The notes under the pieces were generated by a model. That model was not told the DNA's origin and made no database searches. It saw only the letters and a list, made by a program, of their open reading frames with translations. Of a stretch of DNA of 64,000 nt, positions 1 to 13,211 are shown one piece after another (the stretch's first letter is position 1; each line of letters begins with the position of its first letter). The DNA is taken from positions 307,577 to 371,576 of the forward strand of contig MU270042.1 in NCBI GenBank assembly GCA_021432635.1. The letters are read 5' to 3'. Source of the DNA: Thozetella sp. PMI_491 (lineage: Eukaryota > Ascomycota > Sordariomycetes > Chaetosphaeriales > Chaetosphaeriaceae). Position numbers and translations under genes: made by a program.

Positions 1-3000
1 GAACGACAGCAAGCTTTGTTATCATTACATCCCGCTAAATCGATCGCGCCGCGACATTAGGTTGCTCAGCCTGCAACCGCGCGGGAGCGATGGGAGGCCT
101 AATGCGACCCCGCTGGAATGCCAGATCATCGATGTCTCCCTCGACGAACGACCTTTATTCTCTGCCCTCTCGTATACGTGGGGAGACTGTAAATTCGTAA
201 AACAAATACGCATTAGAGACTCGTGGCTTAGCATTAAGTCGACTTACGTGCCAACCGCCCACCCCCCTCAACCGCCCACCCTTACATGCCAACGCGCCGA
301 CGCGTCTCTCCCTCACCCCCTTGATACCAATCACCACTATATAAGATCTATACGCTCGATCGATACGGTAAGTAGCTCATTGGAATTGTCATCTTTTCAT
401 TACTTTTATAGCTTCTTACACTAGTTTAGATTTCTCTTTAGCCGTTGCTGATATCAATAATAGCACGCCAGTCTGTGAGGCAAACTAGATTTAGAAGGTC
501 CCCCGGAGTATGCTCCGCAGTTATATCTATAAAAGCTCCCCTTGGAAGGAGGAGGCCCAGCGTTAGCAGAGGGTATCTCTAGAGGCTAAAGAACGCCTAG
601 TTAAGTAGATTTTACGTTAGGAATCCCTTAGTTTTACTTTAACCCACTCTTAATTATATGCTTTAATAATCTAGATCCTAGTGAGCTAGGGCGATAATAA
701 TCCTCTTAGCTAGTAATAGACTATAACCTTCCTTAAATACTAGCCTGCCCTTAAAATAAAGCTTAGTTATTATACTAAGTGGGCTAGAGTAAATACAGCC
801 TGCCCTAATAATATTAATTAGTTGTTTAAATTATATAAGACTATAAGCTAGATCCTCCTAGAGAATAGGTATAATACTAATAAAGGGGGTCTTATAAAGG
901 GTTAAGGGGGGAATAATCTTATTATTAGGGCTTTAACTAGCCCTAGAAAGACTATAACTCCCCTTAAAGTTAATACCTTATACTCTTAGATCTTTATTAT
1001 TAAATATATCTTTATTAAAGGATAATATCTTAATCCCTTAGTAATCCTAAAGGGGAAATAAGTCTAGGATTAATAGTTTTATAACAAGATACTTTATTAA
1101 TACCCTACTTAACAGGTAATAGTCTTTAATAATAGGTAGACTAATAATAAGATTATTATTAAGTAGCTAGAAAAGGTCTTTCTTATATAAACTAATCTTA
1201 AGAATCCTTTAACTGCCTAGCTTCTTATATTAGATAGCTATAAATCTTATTAGACTAATAACTTTCTCACTATATACTTCCTCTATAATATATATCTATT
1301 GTTTTTACCTGCTTATACCTCTTATATCACCTAGCCACTAGATTTAAGCTGTTTCTTAAGTCTTAAAGCTTAATACTAGTCACTTATAAATACTTTTATA
1401 GCTAGTATAGATAAGGATTATATTAGAAAGCTTAGGTTTTTTAAGTTATACTTTAAAGCTTATATAGTTAGCCTTTAGAAAGAGAATATACTCTTTAGCT
1501 AGTAAGTAATTAGTTTCTAGCTAGTTAATAGATAAAAGCTATTTATATCCCTATAGGTATTAACTCACTTAGAGCCCTAGGCTATAAAACCCCCTTTCTC
1601 ACTCTTTTTAGGTATTAATATACTAAAAAGTAGTATAAATATCTAGTAGTTATTATAGTATAAAGGCATAAGCCCTATAGTATACCAAGTAGTAAAAAAG
1701 ATTACTAGGCAACTTAACAACCTTAACATTATACTTATTACACAAGCAAGAGAATTAGTTGCTCTCCAAGAGAAACTAGAACTAGCTAAGCCAAGGAAAA
1801 GGAAGTCTATAAAACCAAATCTAAACAAATGCTTTATTACTCTTGGCGATATACTTACATAATATAATAAAGAACCTATATAATATATTATTAAAGCTTT
1901 AATTATAGTAAAGTATATTAATATAGCTACTGACGAGGAGGAGGAGTTATCTAGAAGCAAGTATGCTGTGGAGCTACTATAATATAGTCAGTGCCGGTAA
2001 AACAAAGATCTAACCAGGTCCTCTTATACTAGTTAAACGAGCTACTGTATAATAAGTAGATTACACTAGTTTTTATGTTTATAAAGTAAAAATTGACTGA
2101 GTTATGGCTGTTTTACTATATGTGGTCCATATGGCTGGTGTGGATTTGAGGTGGGCGGTTGAGGGGGGTGGGCGGTTGGCATGTAGGTCGACTTACTGTA
2201 AACCTCCACTAGGCTCTAGCCACCCTGTAGAAGGATGACTAGCCAGTGTCTATCTGGGTAGATGCCGTGTGCATCAACTAGACTGACGATACTGAAAAAG
2301 CGTGGCAAGTTAGGATGATGAGGCAGATATACGAACCTGCCGCTGAGGTGTTGGTCTGGCTTGGCCCAGATTACGATGATGCTGGAAAGATGCTCAACGA
2401 TCTTCAATCTGCCGGAACACCTCTGTTCGCCAAAAGATTACATCGCAATATGGAGTACAATACGTTTGGCAATCCAAAGTGGTTGCGGTTGCTCCTAGAA
2501 CAACGCCTAGTGGAAGATGACGGTCTGCTGGAAGAGTCTCTAGTCTCATTGTTCCAACGAAATATATCGATGGCGGCTTTGGAGTCTCTTGCTACAAGGG
2601 CATGGTGGGAGCGGGTATGGGTTATCCAGGAGTTCGTATCCAACCCCATTACATCATTGATCTGCGGCTCAACCAAGGTAGACGCGGATGCTATAGGAGC
2701 GGCCCTTGTTCTGACGAGGTATCTCACGGAGGGGCTGACAATTGTTCAAATGCACGGTGGACCCAAGATGTGCTCGCAGATCAATCTGCCACAATTTGGT
2801 CTCGGAATTGACGCGATGTTCCTGTTCCGATGGCGGCTTCTAAGCAAACGGACCGCTCCTCTGTACACGATCATACGGACGATTCTGATTCATCGCTGGA
2901 AGGCTACAGACCCCCGAGACTATTAATATGCCCTCGGAGGTCTAGCTTCAGACTTTGACTTACTCAGCATTTCAATTGACTACAACAAAGGGCCCACCAA

Positions 3001-3743
3001 GCTCTACGCCGAGCGGGCTATAAAGAAATCCTCCTATTCCAGAAGGGGAAAATGCCGGGCTTAACATCATGGGCTTTAGACTTTTCTAGAGATCTCAACG
3101 GCCTGGCACTCGTCACTCCTTTCTCAGCGGCAGGGAATACAGAGCTCTCGGTTCGGCGGGAATCCGCAACGAGCTTAAGTATCTCTGGGTATTGGGTTTC
3201 CACTGTGGCAGTGGCGTGTCCAACTTGCCCTGTGAAGCTTTAGGATTATGAGTTTAACAAGGCGCTTGTATGGTCTGAACATCCCTACAAGCTCTTGCTT
3301 TCGCGGTTGAGACTAAAGGAACGGCATATAAACTGCCCGATGAAGTTCATGATGCGCTATGGATTGCCATGGCTGGGGGCAATAAGATACCGAAGGCGCT
3401 TGGGCTTCCGAGTAATTGGAAACCAAATCAGAATGCGCTACAGGGGGGTTGGGACGGAGAAGTGGAGGCGATTGAGAGGATGTATCGATTCCTTAACTTC
3501 GTGGCGATGGCCAACATTGGCTAATGGATTTTCTGCACCGAGACCGGTCACATCGGCATTGGCCCGGAGGACCTTGAAAAAGGTGACCATGTTAGCATTC
3601 TCGCTGGGATGCCTTTCCCTTATACAATGAGAGCAGCAGGAAATCGTCAGCATCGGCAAATTGGGAAGACTTTTATCTACGGCCTAATGACCGGGGAGTT
3701 CATGGACACAGATCGTGAAGCTCAATTAATTACTTTACTATAA
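1..3743 (+). pseudogene. HET-domain (heterokaryon incompatibility) gene, 5' truncated by the window and disrupted
   Basis: The N-terminal HET block is read from position 2 (RRDIRLLSLQP, then FSALSYTWGD) and the gene begins left of the window. At 237 it is split by a 1957-bp transposon. If the element and one TA are removed, the frame continues without a shift into NLH, SIWVDAVCIN, MMRQIYEPAAEVLVWLGPD and the conserved DPRD-YALGG block. The C-terminal HET part (CTETGHIGIGPEDLEKGD, then IYGLMTGEFMD) ends at a stop near 3741. Four TAG codons lie at 2210, 2228, 2240 and 2279, further stops lie near 2924 and 3520, and frame changes occur near 3020 and 3235. HET proteins trigger cell death after non-self fusion. 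This copy cannot make a full protein. The family is clear; the exact ends are not. Confidence 0.85.
237..2193 (+). mobile_element. RIP-degraded Fot1/pogo-type (Tc1/mariner superfamily) DNA transposon
   Basis: Terminal inverted repeats of about 45 bp begin AGTCGACTTACGTGCC on the left (237-281) and, read on the other strand, AGTCGACCTACATGCC on the right (2150-2193). A TA dinucleotide flanks each end (235-236 and 2194-2195), the target duplication of this superfamily. The interior is extremely TA-rich. On the plus strand around 1690-1860 a degraded piece resembling the basic C-terminal tail of Fot1/pogo transposases is still readable (ELVALQEKLELAKPRKRKS). No intact transposase frame remains. 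The two TIRs differ mainly at C/T positions, as expected from RIP. The element sits in frame inside the HET gene. Confidence 0.85.
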
Positions 3744-5189
3744 TATATTCCCGAGGCACCCTGTAGGCGACTTCTCCTGCGGGCTTTGGCTTGAGCTGAT
3801 AAATATCTGCTTAATACTGCCACGTTTAAGAGTGTCCCATCTGTAACGATCGATGATGCAATAGCCATCGTAGATACGGAAGAGAGAGGGACAATTCTTT
3901 TCTGGCACACTCTTTACCTCGCCGCTGGCACGCCACCTGAACCCAATGTCGTACACAAATAGGCCCGTAAGGAGCGCCCAGGGCATTGGGCCGGTGGTAG
4001 GTTGCGGGCCGGAGCGACCGGAGCCAGTACTCAGTGAAAACGTGTTGGTGCGGCTCTAGGCGCAACGCGCGGGAGCTGAAGAGAAGGCGGGCGACTATGC
4101 CTCAGCTATTAGTGCGGCTCCTAACCAGATTGAAGAGCACCAGGGTAGATGCCAGATTCCGTTGCACTTCCGTAGTCCGCCGTTTTGAGAGCGTCTGGTC
4201 CGCCACGTCGACGCGATCGGAACACCAAGGGCGCGAGACAAGTCGGCGGCTGCACTCGCGCCGCGCCTCGGGTTTTGACGCGCCCAGCCCAGTTCCTACG
4301 TGGTATCTGAGATGGGGTTCGCAAAAATAGCCACAGCTGCGTAGTTTTAACCAGCGGCTGAAATCGATTGGATATGCACGACCAACTTGCAGCTCCGGCC
4401 AGGGCGCGAAATTAATTAATTTGGTATAAGCCTATACTAATACTATAATTAAATTTAATGCTAAACATTAAAATTTCTAACTTCTCTTACAATATGAATA
4501 CTTTTCTGACAGATTGGTTTTCCATATTGAAATGGGAGTCTAATTTATTACAACGTTATAGCTCAGGGGGGTTTTTTTTTAAAAAAAAAAAACTCTTCTG
4601 TGGTCTTTCTTTAATTTAATTGTCAGTCTTTTCATAATCAATCCTAATTAATACTTTAATCAATCTAATTACTATAAGCTAAAACTAATACTAGATTAGT
4701 TTTTTTTAAAAAAAATATATTCTACTAATCCTAACTAATTTCACAACCTCGGCTAGGGTATCGGATGAAGCTTTTGAGGGGTCTTTGGAGTTTCCCTAGG
4801 CCGGTCGAATATCAACCAGATCCCCAGTTGTAGAGACTTAAAACTCCGGCTGTTTCACTTGTTGCTTAGTTGGAGGGAAAGTATGCTGGCCACCGGAGAA
4901 AAGGATTGGTTATATACTACACGGATACCGAGATCATCTAATCTATCCTCAGAAAAAATTTATCACTATTTCATACTATGGATTGCTAGATAGCCTCTAG
5001 AGTAAGTAGTCCTCTTCCTAGCAGGCCTTGTGTGAGAATCTCGTGAATGCTTTATCCCTCGCGCAAGAACCCAGTGACCTTCCAGTACTGTACAAATCTA
5101 CGGGCCACCTCTGCGCTCACGGGGCCGGTACTCGCCAAGGTGGGAGAATGTTCGGTGCTGTGTGCCGTCCCGAGCAGCAAGCCGCCGCA
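3744..5189. other. Intergenic region between the HET relic and the PKS 3' end
   Basis: No gene can be supported here. 3750-4330 has ordinary GC content but only short, overlapping frames on both strands and no recognised domain. 4390-4740 is TA-rich. It contains a T10/A12 palindromic run at about 4570-4592 and a second T8/A8 run near 4700. The stretch next to 5190 should contain the PKS 3' untranslated region. Confidence 0.5.
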
Positions 5190-8100
5190 TCACATGCGCT
5201 CAAAGTTGTCCTCGAGAAAATCAACCAGCACAGCTGCTGGATTGTCTGTGCCCAGCCCGCCGGGGGCGGTGCGCACGCGTTGCACCCAGTCCCGGAAAGG
5301 GGCGACACCAGCGGAGAGGGGCAGGCCTAGCGCACGGCCTAGCACGGGCAACATATCGGTCCACTGCTGCCGCACGGGGTTATCAATGTGGTAGATGGGG
5401 TAAGGGTCAGCCCTTAGGACCAGGTCGGCAAGTGTGCCGGCGACGCGCTCCACCGGCGTCCAGGACAGCAGACCGTCGAGGCGCGGGAGGCACTTTAGCG
5501 TCTGCGCCGACTTGAGCAGGAACGGTAGATGCTCTTGCGGGTTCCAGTAGCCGCTGGTCGTGGACCCCGCGATCTGGCCGATGCGCACACAGCTAGCGGC
5601 AAAGCGCCCGGGATGCCGGTGCAGAGTCTCGTCGAGGGCGCGTTCGCATGCGTACTTGGCATCGCCATATCCGTTGGGCAAGACGTCAGCGATCTCGACG
5701 CGCTCCTCCGGCACGTGGGGAGTGCCGGACCGCAGCGGATAGTGGCCGACCACGGCGATGGACGAGACAAACTGGAAGTGGACCTTGCGTGCGGGCGCAA
5801 GCTCCCTTGCCGCGTCCCACGCCAGCTGCAGCATGTTGCGCATAATATCAAACTGCGACACGAAGCCCTGGATGGGTCTCTTGGCCGACATAGCCCAGGC
5901 TGCGTGGACGATGTGCGTGGTCGCGGCCGCGATTGCGGCATATGTGTCAGGCGGTAGACCGAGTCCGGGCTTGGAGAGGTCGGTGCCGTGGACTTGCAGC
6001 TTCTGCAGGGCGGCTGTACTCAGCACGAGTCCTCGCGACGTGAGAGCTTGGAGCTGGCGCTGCGTGTGGTCCGTGTCGCTCCGGCGGTTGAGCACGATGA
6101 CGCTGTCGACGTCAGCGCGTTCTGCGAGACTGGCAACGAGATGGGACCCCAGGCTGCCAGTTCCGCCCGTAACCAGCACGCTACAGCCGCGTCGAGGCGC
6201 GAACTCCTTGGTCGCGGATGGCGGGGGTGGGGCTTGCAAGTCCCTGGACATCTGGTTAACATATTCGTCGACAGCGGCCTGGCGCGAGGCGAGGGCTGGG
6301 GGTAGGCTGACCTGTGGCTCCTCGCACGACACTCCAATCAGGAGCCGCTCGAGCTTGTTCTCGGGCCGCGAACCGTCTGTCCAGTCGGTGAATCCGAAGC
6401 CAGCCGTCCGCAAGGCCTGGCGCCACTGCGTCTCCGTGGCCACGGCGTGATGGCGGCCGTCCTCGAACAGCCACCAGCCCTCGAATAGGCCGAAGATCAT
6501 GTCGACCCAGTATAGTGTACCCGTCATCTCCAACATCAGCAAGACGCCGTTGGGCTGCAGCGCCTTACGGATGTTAGCAGCCGACGTGATCATGCTGCGC
6601 GTAGCGTGCACGGCGTTGCTGGCGATCACCATGTGCTGCGTGCCGAGCAGGTCTGCGGCCGGTTCTTTTTCAATATCGTGCGTACGGAACTTGACGAACG
6701 GGTAACCGTGGAAGCGTTTGCGTGCCGCAGCCACGAACGAAGGTGCCAGGTCGGTGAAGGTGTACTCGACCGGCTTGCCCAAGCTGGCTAGCAGCGGCAG
6801 CAGCCACTTAGTCGTGCCGCCAGTTCCCGCTCCCATCTCGAGGATCTTGAGCGGGCCCTCCGTGTCTATCTGCAGTCTCTTGATGAGGGCGGAGAGAAAA
6901 GCCTCCATCTGCCGGTAGTAAATGCGGTTCAGAGGCCAGTCGCCGTAGACGCGCGACACGAGATCGCGGCCCTTGGGTGATCCGAAGACCACCTTGATAC
7001 CGTCCGTCTTACCCACGAGGACGTCTGCCAGGTGCATGCCAGCGTAGTACGTCATGTTATTGGCACTGGCCTCTTGGGGCGCCGTGTTCTGCAGCTCTTG
7101 CAATATGGCCTTGCTGGGCCGCACCGAGTAGGCCTTCTCGGTCCTGGTGACATATCCATGCCCGAGCTCGAGCAGGCCTGACTCCCTCTCAAGGATCTCA
7201 CATAGGTACCGCATGAGCTGCTTGTGGGCAGGGACAGGCTCGAAGAGGCGAACCTTCTCTCCGGACATCGCCCCTTTGATCGAGCAGCCCAGCTGCTCGA
7301 ATGCCTCGAGCGCCAATGCGACGCATAGCTCGTCCTGCTTGGGCAGCACGTCGGTAGTGTAATTCGCACATCCGCCGTCTGCGATGTACTGGTCTGTCTG
7401 GGTCTTGACCTCGTTGAAGGCGTCGACGATGGTCGCGAGCGAGAGCCGGAGATGGTCCGCTGGCGGGGCTGGCGCGCTGGGCTGCGAAACCACGGCTCCC
7501 ACTCGGGGTGTGGGGGGATCCGCCAAGGGAGCGGTCGATGGTTTGAGACCGCCGGATCTGCTGCCGTTGACAAGACCGGCAAGGTCTGCCGCGGTCATGC
7601 TCTCGACGACGAGATGCTCGTCGAGTTCTACGCCATGGTCGGACGCAAGCGCCGCCCGGATCTCCATGGCCATCAGTGAGTCGACTCCGAAGTCGGCCAG
7701 TACAGCGCCGGGCGACAGCTCGTGGCATTTGATGCCGATGAACTCGGCCAATAGCCCCACCATATCGATCTCGGTTCCGCTCGTGGCCGGAACCGACGCA
7801 GAGTCCTCGGCCGACGTAATACTATCAGAAGACGTTTTTGGAGTCGAGCCGTCGAAGTCGAGGGAAGACTCAGACGAGTCTTCTTCCAGCTCGTCTTCTT
7901 TCCCTTCGCTGGACGACCCCGTGTCCGTGGCTCCGATCGTCCTGCGGACGCACTGCACCAACTCCTTCATATTCGTAACTTCGGCAGCTTCATCAAGAGA
8001 GAAGCTGCACTTGAACTTGCCCTCTAACTCGCTGACGAGTTCCATGCCCATCAGAGAGTCGATGCCCAAATCGGCGAGATTGCTCTCGAGTGTGATTTTG

Positions 8101-11100
8101 TCTTCTTCGATGCTTGACAGCTCCGAGACGATAGCCCTGAGGCTAGGGAGGAGGTCGTCCTCCTGCCTAGCCTGCGGTCTTTTGGGCTGCGGCGTCTTTC
8201 GCACTGGCACTTTATATGCTGGGGCGGCTGGGGTGCGTAGAACGGTAGTGGCTTCAGAGCGCGCGGCGGCCACTCCCTTTGAGAGCGCAGCTTGCGTGGC
8301 AGAGGGATTGGTGAGACGGACCAGCAGCTTGGCTATGGACGCCTTGTTCACCTGGACAAAGTTGAGGCCCAGGACCACTTCGACCAAGGCGCCAGTGTCG
8401 GGGTGGAAGACAAATACATCGATCATGAAGGGTCCGCCGGCCGCGGCGCTGCTGCGGTTTGCGAGGACGTCGTAGGTCGGAGGACGATCTCCGAGAAGCG
8501 CGGCGGAGCGCATCCAGCGCTCCAGGCCTCGGCAGACATAAATTTCCGAAACGGGCCTGTCGGTCATGCAGTTTACAGCAATGCCGCCGACCTGGCAGAA
8601 GGTGTCGGACAAGTGGGCATCAAACCACGTCTTGCTGTCATAGGCCTTGGCAACAGTGCCGGCTGACATATTGCCCCGACCCACTAGTTTTACCACGCCT
8701 CGGTACTGCTCGTCATAGTCGACGACTTCGGCAAAGGTCTTGTAGATGTTGCGACCCTGTATAACATCGTCCGGATCTGAGCAGTTGAGCAGCTCGAGAC
8801 AGCGGTCATGGCTCACGATACGCTGGTACCTCGATATGTCTAGTTCTGTTGAGAGGCCCTTAGCCGAGGGAACGATGCGACCTGACGTGTGCGTGACGGG
8901 TGCACGCGAGCCCAGCCCACTGGCGCTAGCTAACTTGAACAACCACTCCCCTGGTCGGCTCTCCGAGGCCTCCAGGTCGAGCCACACATACAGAGAAGGA
9001 TCCATACATATAGGCGTGTGGTTTTCGATGTCGTACATCTCGGGGTTGAAGTCGGGACCCAAGGAGAGCAACTGAGACAGCCCGTCGACGACGAGGTCCA
9101 TCTGCACGGTTGCGGGGCATATTGGGGCTGTCTGTGCGATCGTGTGGCCCGTCATGAGTTTCTTGAACTGCGGGATCATGGTGTTGACACGGAAGCGGGC
9201 ATGGCGCTGGTGCTTCGCCGCCTCGTCTTGGTAGCCGACGAAGGTCAGGAGCGTATCGGGCATCTTTTCGGGCTCGAGGGCCGCAGCGACCTTGGCCGCC
9301 GCTTCTACGGGTCGAGGAGGGCCCTCTTTGAGGTCGATCCAGTGTTTCGATCTCGCGAACTGGTACGGCGGGAGCAGTTGCACCGGATACTCCGACGTCT
9401 GCATATCCGCATGCGCCCAGTATGTGACATCTACCCCAGCGTTCCACAAGTTAACTGCCGCGTCTGTCAAGTTGTCGCAGGCTGCATCGCTCGTGATGTT
9501 GACCGCCAAGAAGCTGTTATGCTGCGGCGCTCCCAGGGCGCGACTGATCATGCTCGTGACCGTAGAGTTGGATCCGGCCTCAAGCCAGACGCATTGCGGC
9601 CATCTGGCTGCCAGCCTCTGCACGCAGTGGTTGAAGTAGACGGGTTGGCGCAGGTGCTCGGCGAAGAAGTCGGCGGATATGTCGGCCTCGGGCGCTGTCT
9701 TGGTACAGCGCGCCCACTCCATCGTGGGCCGTTCAAATGCGAGGTCGGCCGCGAGGTCCCTCAGGGAACGCATCAGAGGCTCGACCAGTGTCGAGTGGAA
9801 GGCATTGGTGACAGCCAGCCGCTTCGACTTGACAGAGAAGGACGCATCGCTTGCGACAAGGTTGGCCGCAGCGTCGATGGCGGCAGTAGAGCCGGCGAGC
9901 GTAAAGCTGCGCGGGCCGTTGAAGCACGCAATGACGACGGGTTCTTGGGCTTTACTGAGGCTGGCGTTCGACAGCTCGACCAGACGCTCCACATCTCCGA
10001 GATTAGCCTCAACAGCCATCATGGCACCCTTGTCGGGGCCCCAGCCGTCTCGGATCGCTCTAGCGCGCGCGGCGACCATGCCGAGGGCCTGCGTAAGCGA
10101 CAGCACGCCAGCTACACACATGGCCGACAGCTCACCAAAGCTGTGGCCGATCACGGCGACGGGCTGGACGCCGCTGTCAATCCAGCATCTTGCCGACGAG
10201 TACTGCAGGGCGAAGAGGGCTGTCTGCAGGTGGGATATGTCGTCTATAGGCTCGCGCTGGAAGATATGAGGGAAGATGCTATCGATTCCGAGCGAGCGGC
10301 AGATCTCGTCGCATTGGTCTAGGTGCTGCCGCAGGATAGCCACAGTCTCGTACACGCTGCGATCGAGGCCGACGAACTTGGAAATCTGCCCCCCGAAGCA
10401 GAGGACGACCGGCGGGCTGTGAGTTGGTCGACTACTGCTGGGCTGGAGCGGGCATGCTCTTTCCAGCGCGCTGAGCTGCTCCTGCAGCTCAGCGATAGAG
10501 CGACAAGCGAAGAGCTGGCGGCGGGGGAGCTTGCGGTTGGACTGACGGGCGAGGTTGAAGGAGAGATCCATGACCGAAACGGTAGCCTCGCCTCGCACAA
10601 AGTGGCCCAGAGCGCCTGCGTACGCGCTGAGACTCTCGTCGTCGAGGCCGCAGATCCAGAACGGCCTCTTCACCGCCACCCCTTTTTCTTCCGCGGCGGC
10701 TAGCGACACCGGGAGACGGCCTCTGGAAGGCGGTTCGATGACGACCATGGACGCGTTCGAGCCTGACGCCCCGTAGTTGTTGATCAAGGCCGCCCGGAAC
10801 CCCTGGGCCCACGGCGTCAGATTGGTCGGTATGGTGATGCGGTCCGATACCTCGGCCTTGACAGCGGGGTTTAGGGTCGTGAAGCTGGCCTGGGGTGGGA
10901 CGGTGCCGTTCCTGATCATCAGCACGGTCTTGATGAGAGAGACTATGCCCGAGGTACATTCTAGATGACCGATCAGGCCTTTGACCGAGCTCAGTATCAG
11001 CTGGGATGTGCGTCCAGTCACATGTCCGCCCAGCACCTGGCGAATGCTATCATATTCGGCCGGGTCTCCGACCGCTGTCCCCGTGCCGTGCGCTTCGACC

Positions 11101-13211
11101 ACGCCAATCTGCTCAGGGCGCAGCTGCGACTTCTTGATGGTGGTATTAAAGAGGTCTGTTAGGGAGGGTACGTTGGGGACCACGATGGGCGTGCAGTTCT
11201 CGTTCTGCTGAACAGCCGTGCTCGGAATCACGCCTAGGATCTGGTCGCCCTCGGAGATGGCCGTGCTCAGCTTCTTGAGGAAGACGGTGGCGCATCCCTC
11301 GCCACGGCAGTAGCCGTCCGCCTTGGCGTCAAACGGCTTGCACTGCCCCGTCTTGCTCAGGAACGAAGCCCCGGCCAGGTTCTGGTAGCACAGCGGGCTG
11401 GTCATGACGTGTGTGCCGCCCGCGATGGCCGCGCTACACTCGCCGTTCAGGATGGCCTGGCATGCGAGGTGGACAGAAACAGCCGAGGAGGAGCAGGCTG
11501 AGTCCAGCGTGAGGCCCGGACCGGTCCAACCGAAGAAGTGGCTGATCTTGCCGGCGATGAAGCCGCGTAAGGTGCCGGTCGCCGAGAAGGCGTTGGCCGG
11601 GTGGCAGGCGATGTTGTTCTCGTAGTCGACAGCACACACCCCGATGTAGCAGCCGACTTTCGTGTCCGGCTGTGCCCTGCGAAAATAGCCAGACTGCTCG
11701 ACCGCCTGGTACGCAACCTGCAGCACCTGGCGCTGCTGCGGGTCCATGGACGCCACCTCCCGCGGCGTTTTCTTGAAGAACTTGTGGTCGAAGGCGTCGT
11801 GGTCGTTCATGAAATTGCCGAACCACTTTCGCCCAGCGTCGGCCGTGCGGTATGCCGAGCTGAAGGTGAACCTGTCCGAGGGCACCTCGCGGTGCTGCGA
11901 CTTGCCCTCGCACAGGATCCGCCAGAAGTCGTTCACGTCGTCGGCGCCTGCCACTTTACAGGACATGCCAACGATAGCAATATCGGTGTCTGCGTACAGC
12001 CTGGTTCCCACGGCGCCGGCGCCGGCCGACTGTCGCTCCAGCTCCGTCATGTTCACGACCTGCGGGGCCAGCTTCCTCAGCAGAGACGGTGGCACGTACC
12101 GGTCCAAGCCAAAGCTGACGAGTACCGAGCGACTGTCATGCAGCGCCGAGCCCTGGACACGACGTATCGTCTGGTGCCATTGTGGTGGCTCCAGCAGGAT
12201 CGAGCGAACGATGTCGCGGTGCAGCGGTGCAGCAGAGTCTCTATCCGAGTTCGAATGTGTAGGCAAAACGAGCGATTTTGGCCCCAAAAACTGGAACTCG
12301 GAGTACGTGTCCGCCATCAGCAGCACGTCTTCAGTCGCTTCCTTGTGGCCCAGCCAGTGGAAGCGCCCGTGGAGACCGACCTCGGTAGTGGTCACGCCAG
12401 CCACCTTGAGCTGCTGCTGCAGCTCGGCCATACATCTGACGGGGAGCGTTAGAGTTACCCGGTTTTCGTCATAGTGGACCGACGTATATGCCTTGTCAAC
12501 CTTTCATCAGCAAGACCGGTCTGCCTCCCTCACAGTGGCTCGTGGGGGAATGAGATGCGGAAGACAACAAACCTCTGGAAACTTTTTAAGGGCCTCGGTC
12601 ATCTGCTGTTGCGCTTCAGGCGAATGCCACACGGCGGCGAGCGACACAGCCTGGTCGCCCTCGAGCGAGTAGTTCTGCGCGTCGACCACCAAACCACAGA
12701 GCATGGCAAGCCGGATCGCGCTGGCTCCATACTTTTCAAAGCTCTGCCTGTCGCTCGCGCATGAGACAGCGTAGGCGCTCAGCAATCCCGTACAGAAGCC
12801 AACCGTCTCGGCGGAATGTCTGAGCATGCCAAATCTCCTGTCGGGATCCACGGCCGGATATGCAGTTTCAAGGTAGGCGACATATTGCAACAGCTGGTGG
12901 ATGACAGTAAGTGGCGTGACGACGATGTTGAAGGAGCTAGATGGGGTGCCCAGAGCGCGGCTCGTCTTGAGCCAGACGGTCAGCTCGACCAGAAGTTTCT
13001 CGGCAGTTACTCGGAAGGAGCCCGGGATATCCTTGAGCTTGGCAAGCCACTCGGGGAGGCCGTCAATCACATTCAGAATCCACACGTTGTCGTCTGAGCT
13101 CAGCACTCTGGTCCGAAGCGAATCCAGCACAGCGTCGCTGGGAGACAGCGCTTGGGATCCAAACAGCAGGACTGAATTAATCTGGCGGGCACGGGCGATA
13201 CGGTCAACCAT
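5190..13211 (-). CDS. Non-reducing polyketide synthase, SAT-KS-AT-PT-ACP-ACP-CMeT-R
   Basis: Two exons are proposed, 13211-12573 and 12491-5190, joined across an 81-bp GT-AG intron, giving 2646 residues. The start is the first ATG directly before the SAT domain. Domains by full-length residue: SAT with Cys140 (GFCTG) and His258 (GRFHW); KS from about 383 with Cys546 (DSACSSS), His681 (HGTGT) and His722; AT with Ser997 (GHSFGE); PT with His1329 (GHTIAQTAPICP) and Asp1509; two ACPs with phosphopantetheine serines 1692 (GIDSL) and 1818 (GVDSL); CMeT with the SAM loop EMGAGTGG near 2100; and a C-terminal NADPH reductase with VTGGTGSLG near 2320 and a YxxxK pair (YGDAK). All catalytic residues looked for are present. 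The reductase implies release of a methylated aromatic aldehyde. This layout is shared with synthases for tropolones, citrinin and azaphilones, but those usually have one ACP. The exact product cannot be read from sequence. Confidence 0.95.

Noticed and set aside
1643-1960. 105-codon frame on the minus strand in the first pogo element
   Set aside because: The readable transposase remnant is on the opposite strand; this frame is only the complement of a TA-rich sequence.
4570-4592. Poly-T/poly-A palindrome as a terminator
   Set aside because: The organism is a fungus with no rho-independent termination, and no transcription unit ends at this point.
7384-8475. 363-codon Ser-rich open frame on the plus strand
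   Set aside because: It is antisense to the two ACPs and the acidic Ser-rich linker of the PKS; the Ser-rich character is produced by the complementary codons.
9018-10322. 434-codon open frame on the plus strand inside the PKS
   Set aside because: It lies antisense to the AT and PT domains. Its codons follow the GC-rich PKS frame and it shows no domain or splice context, so it is a shadow frame.
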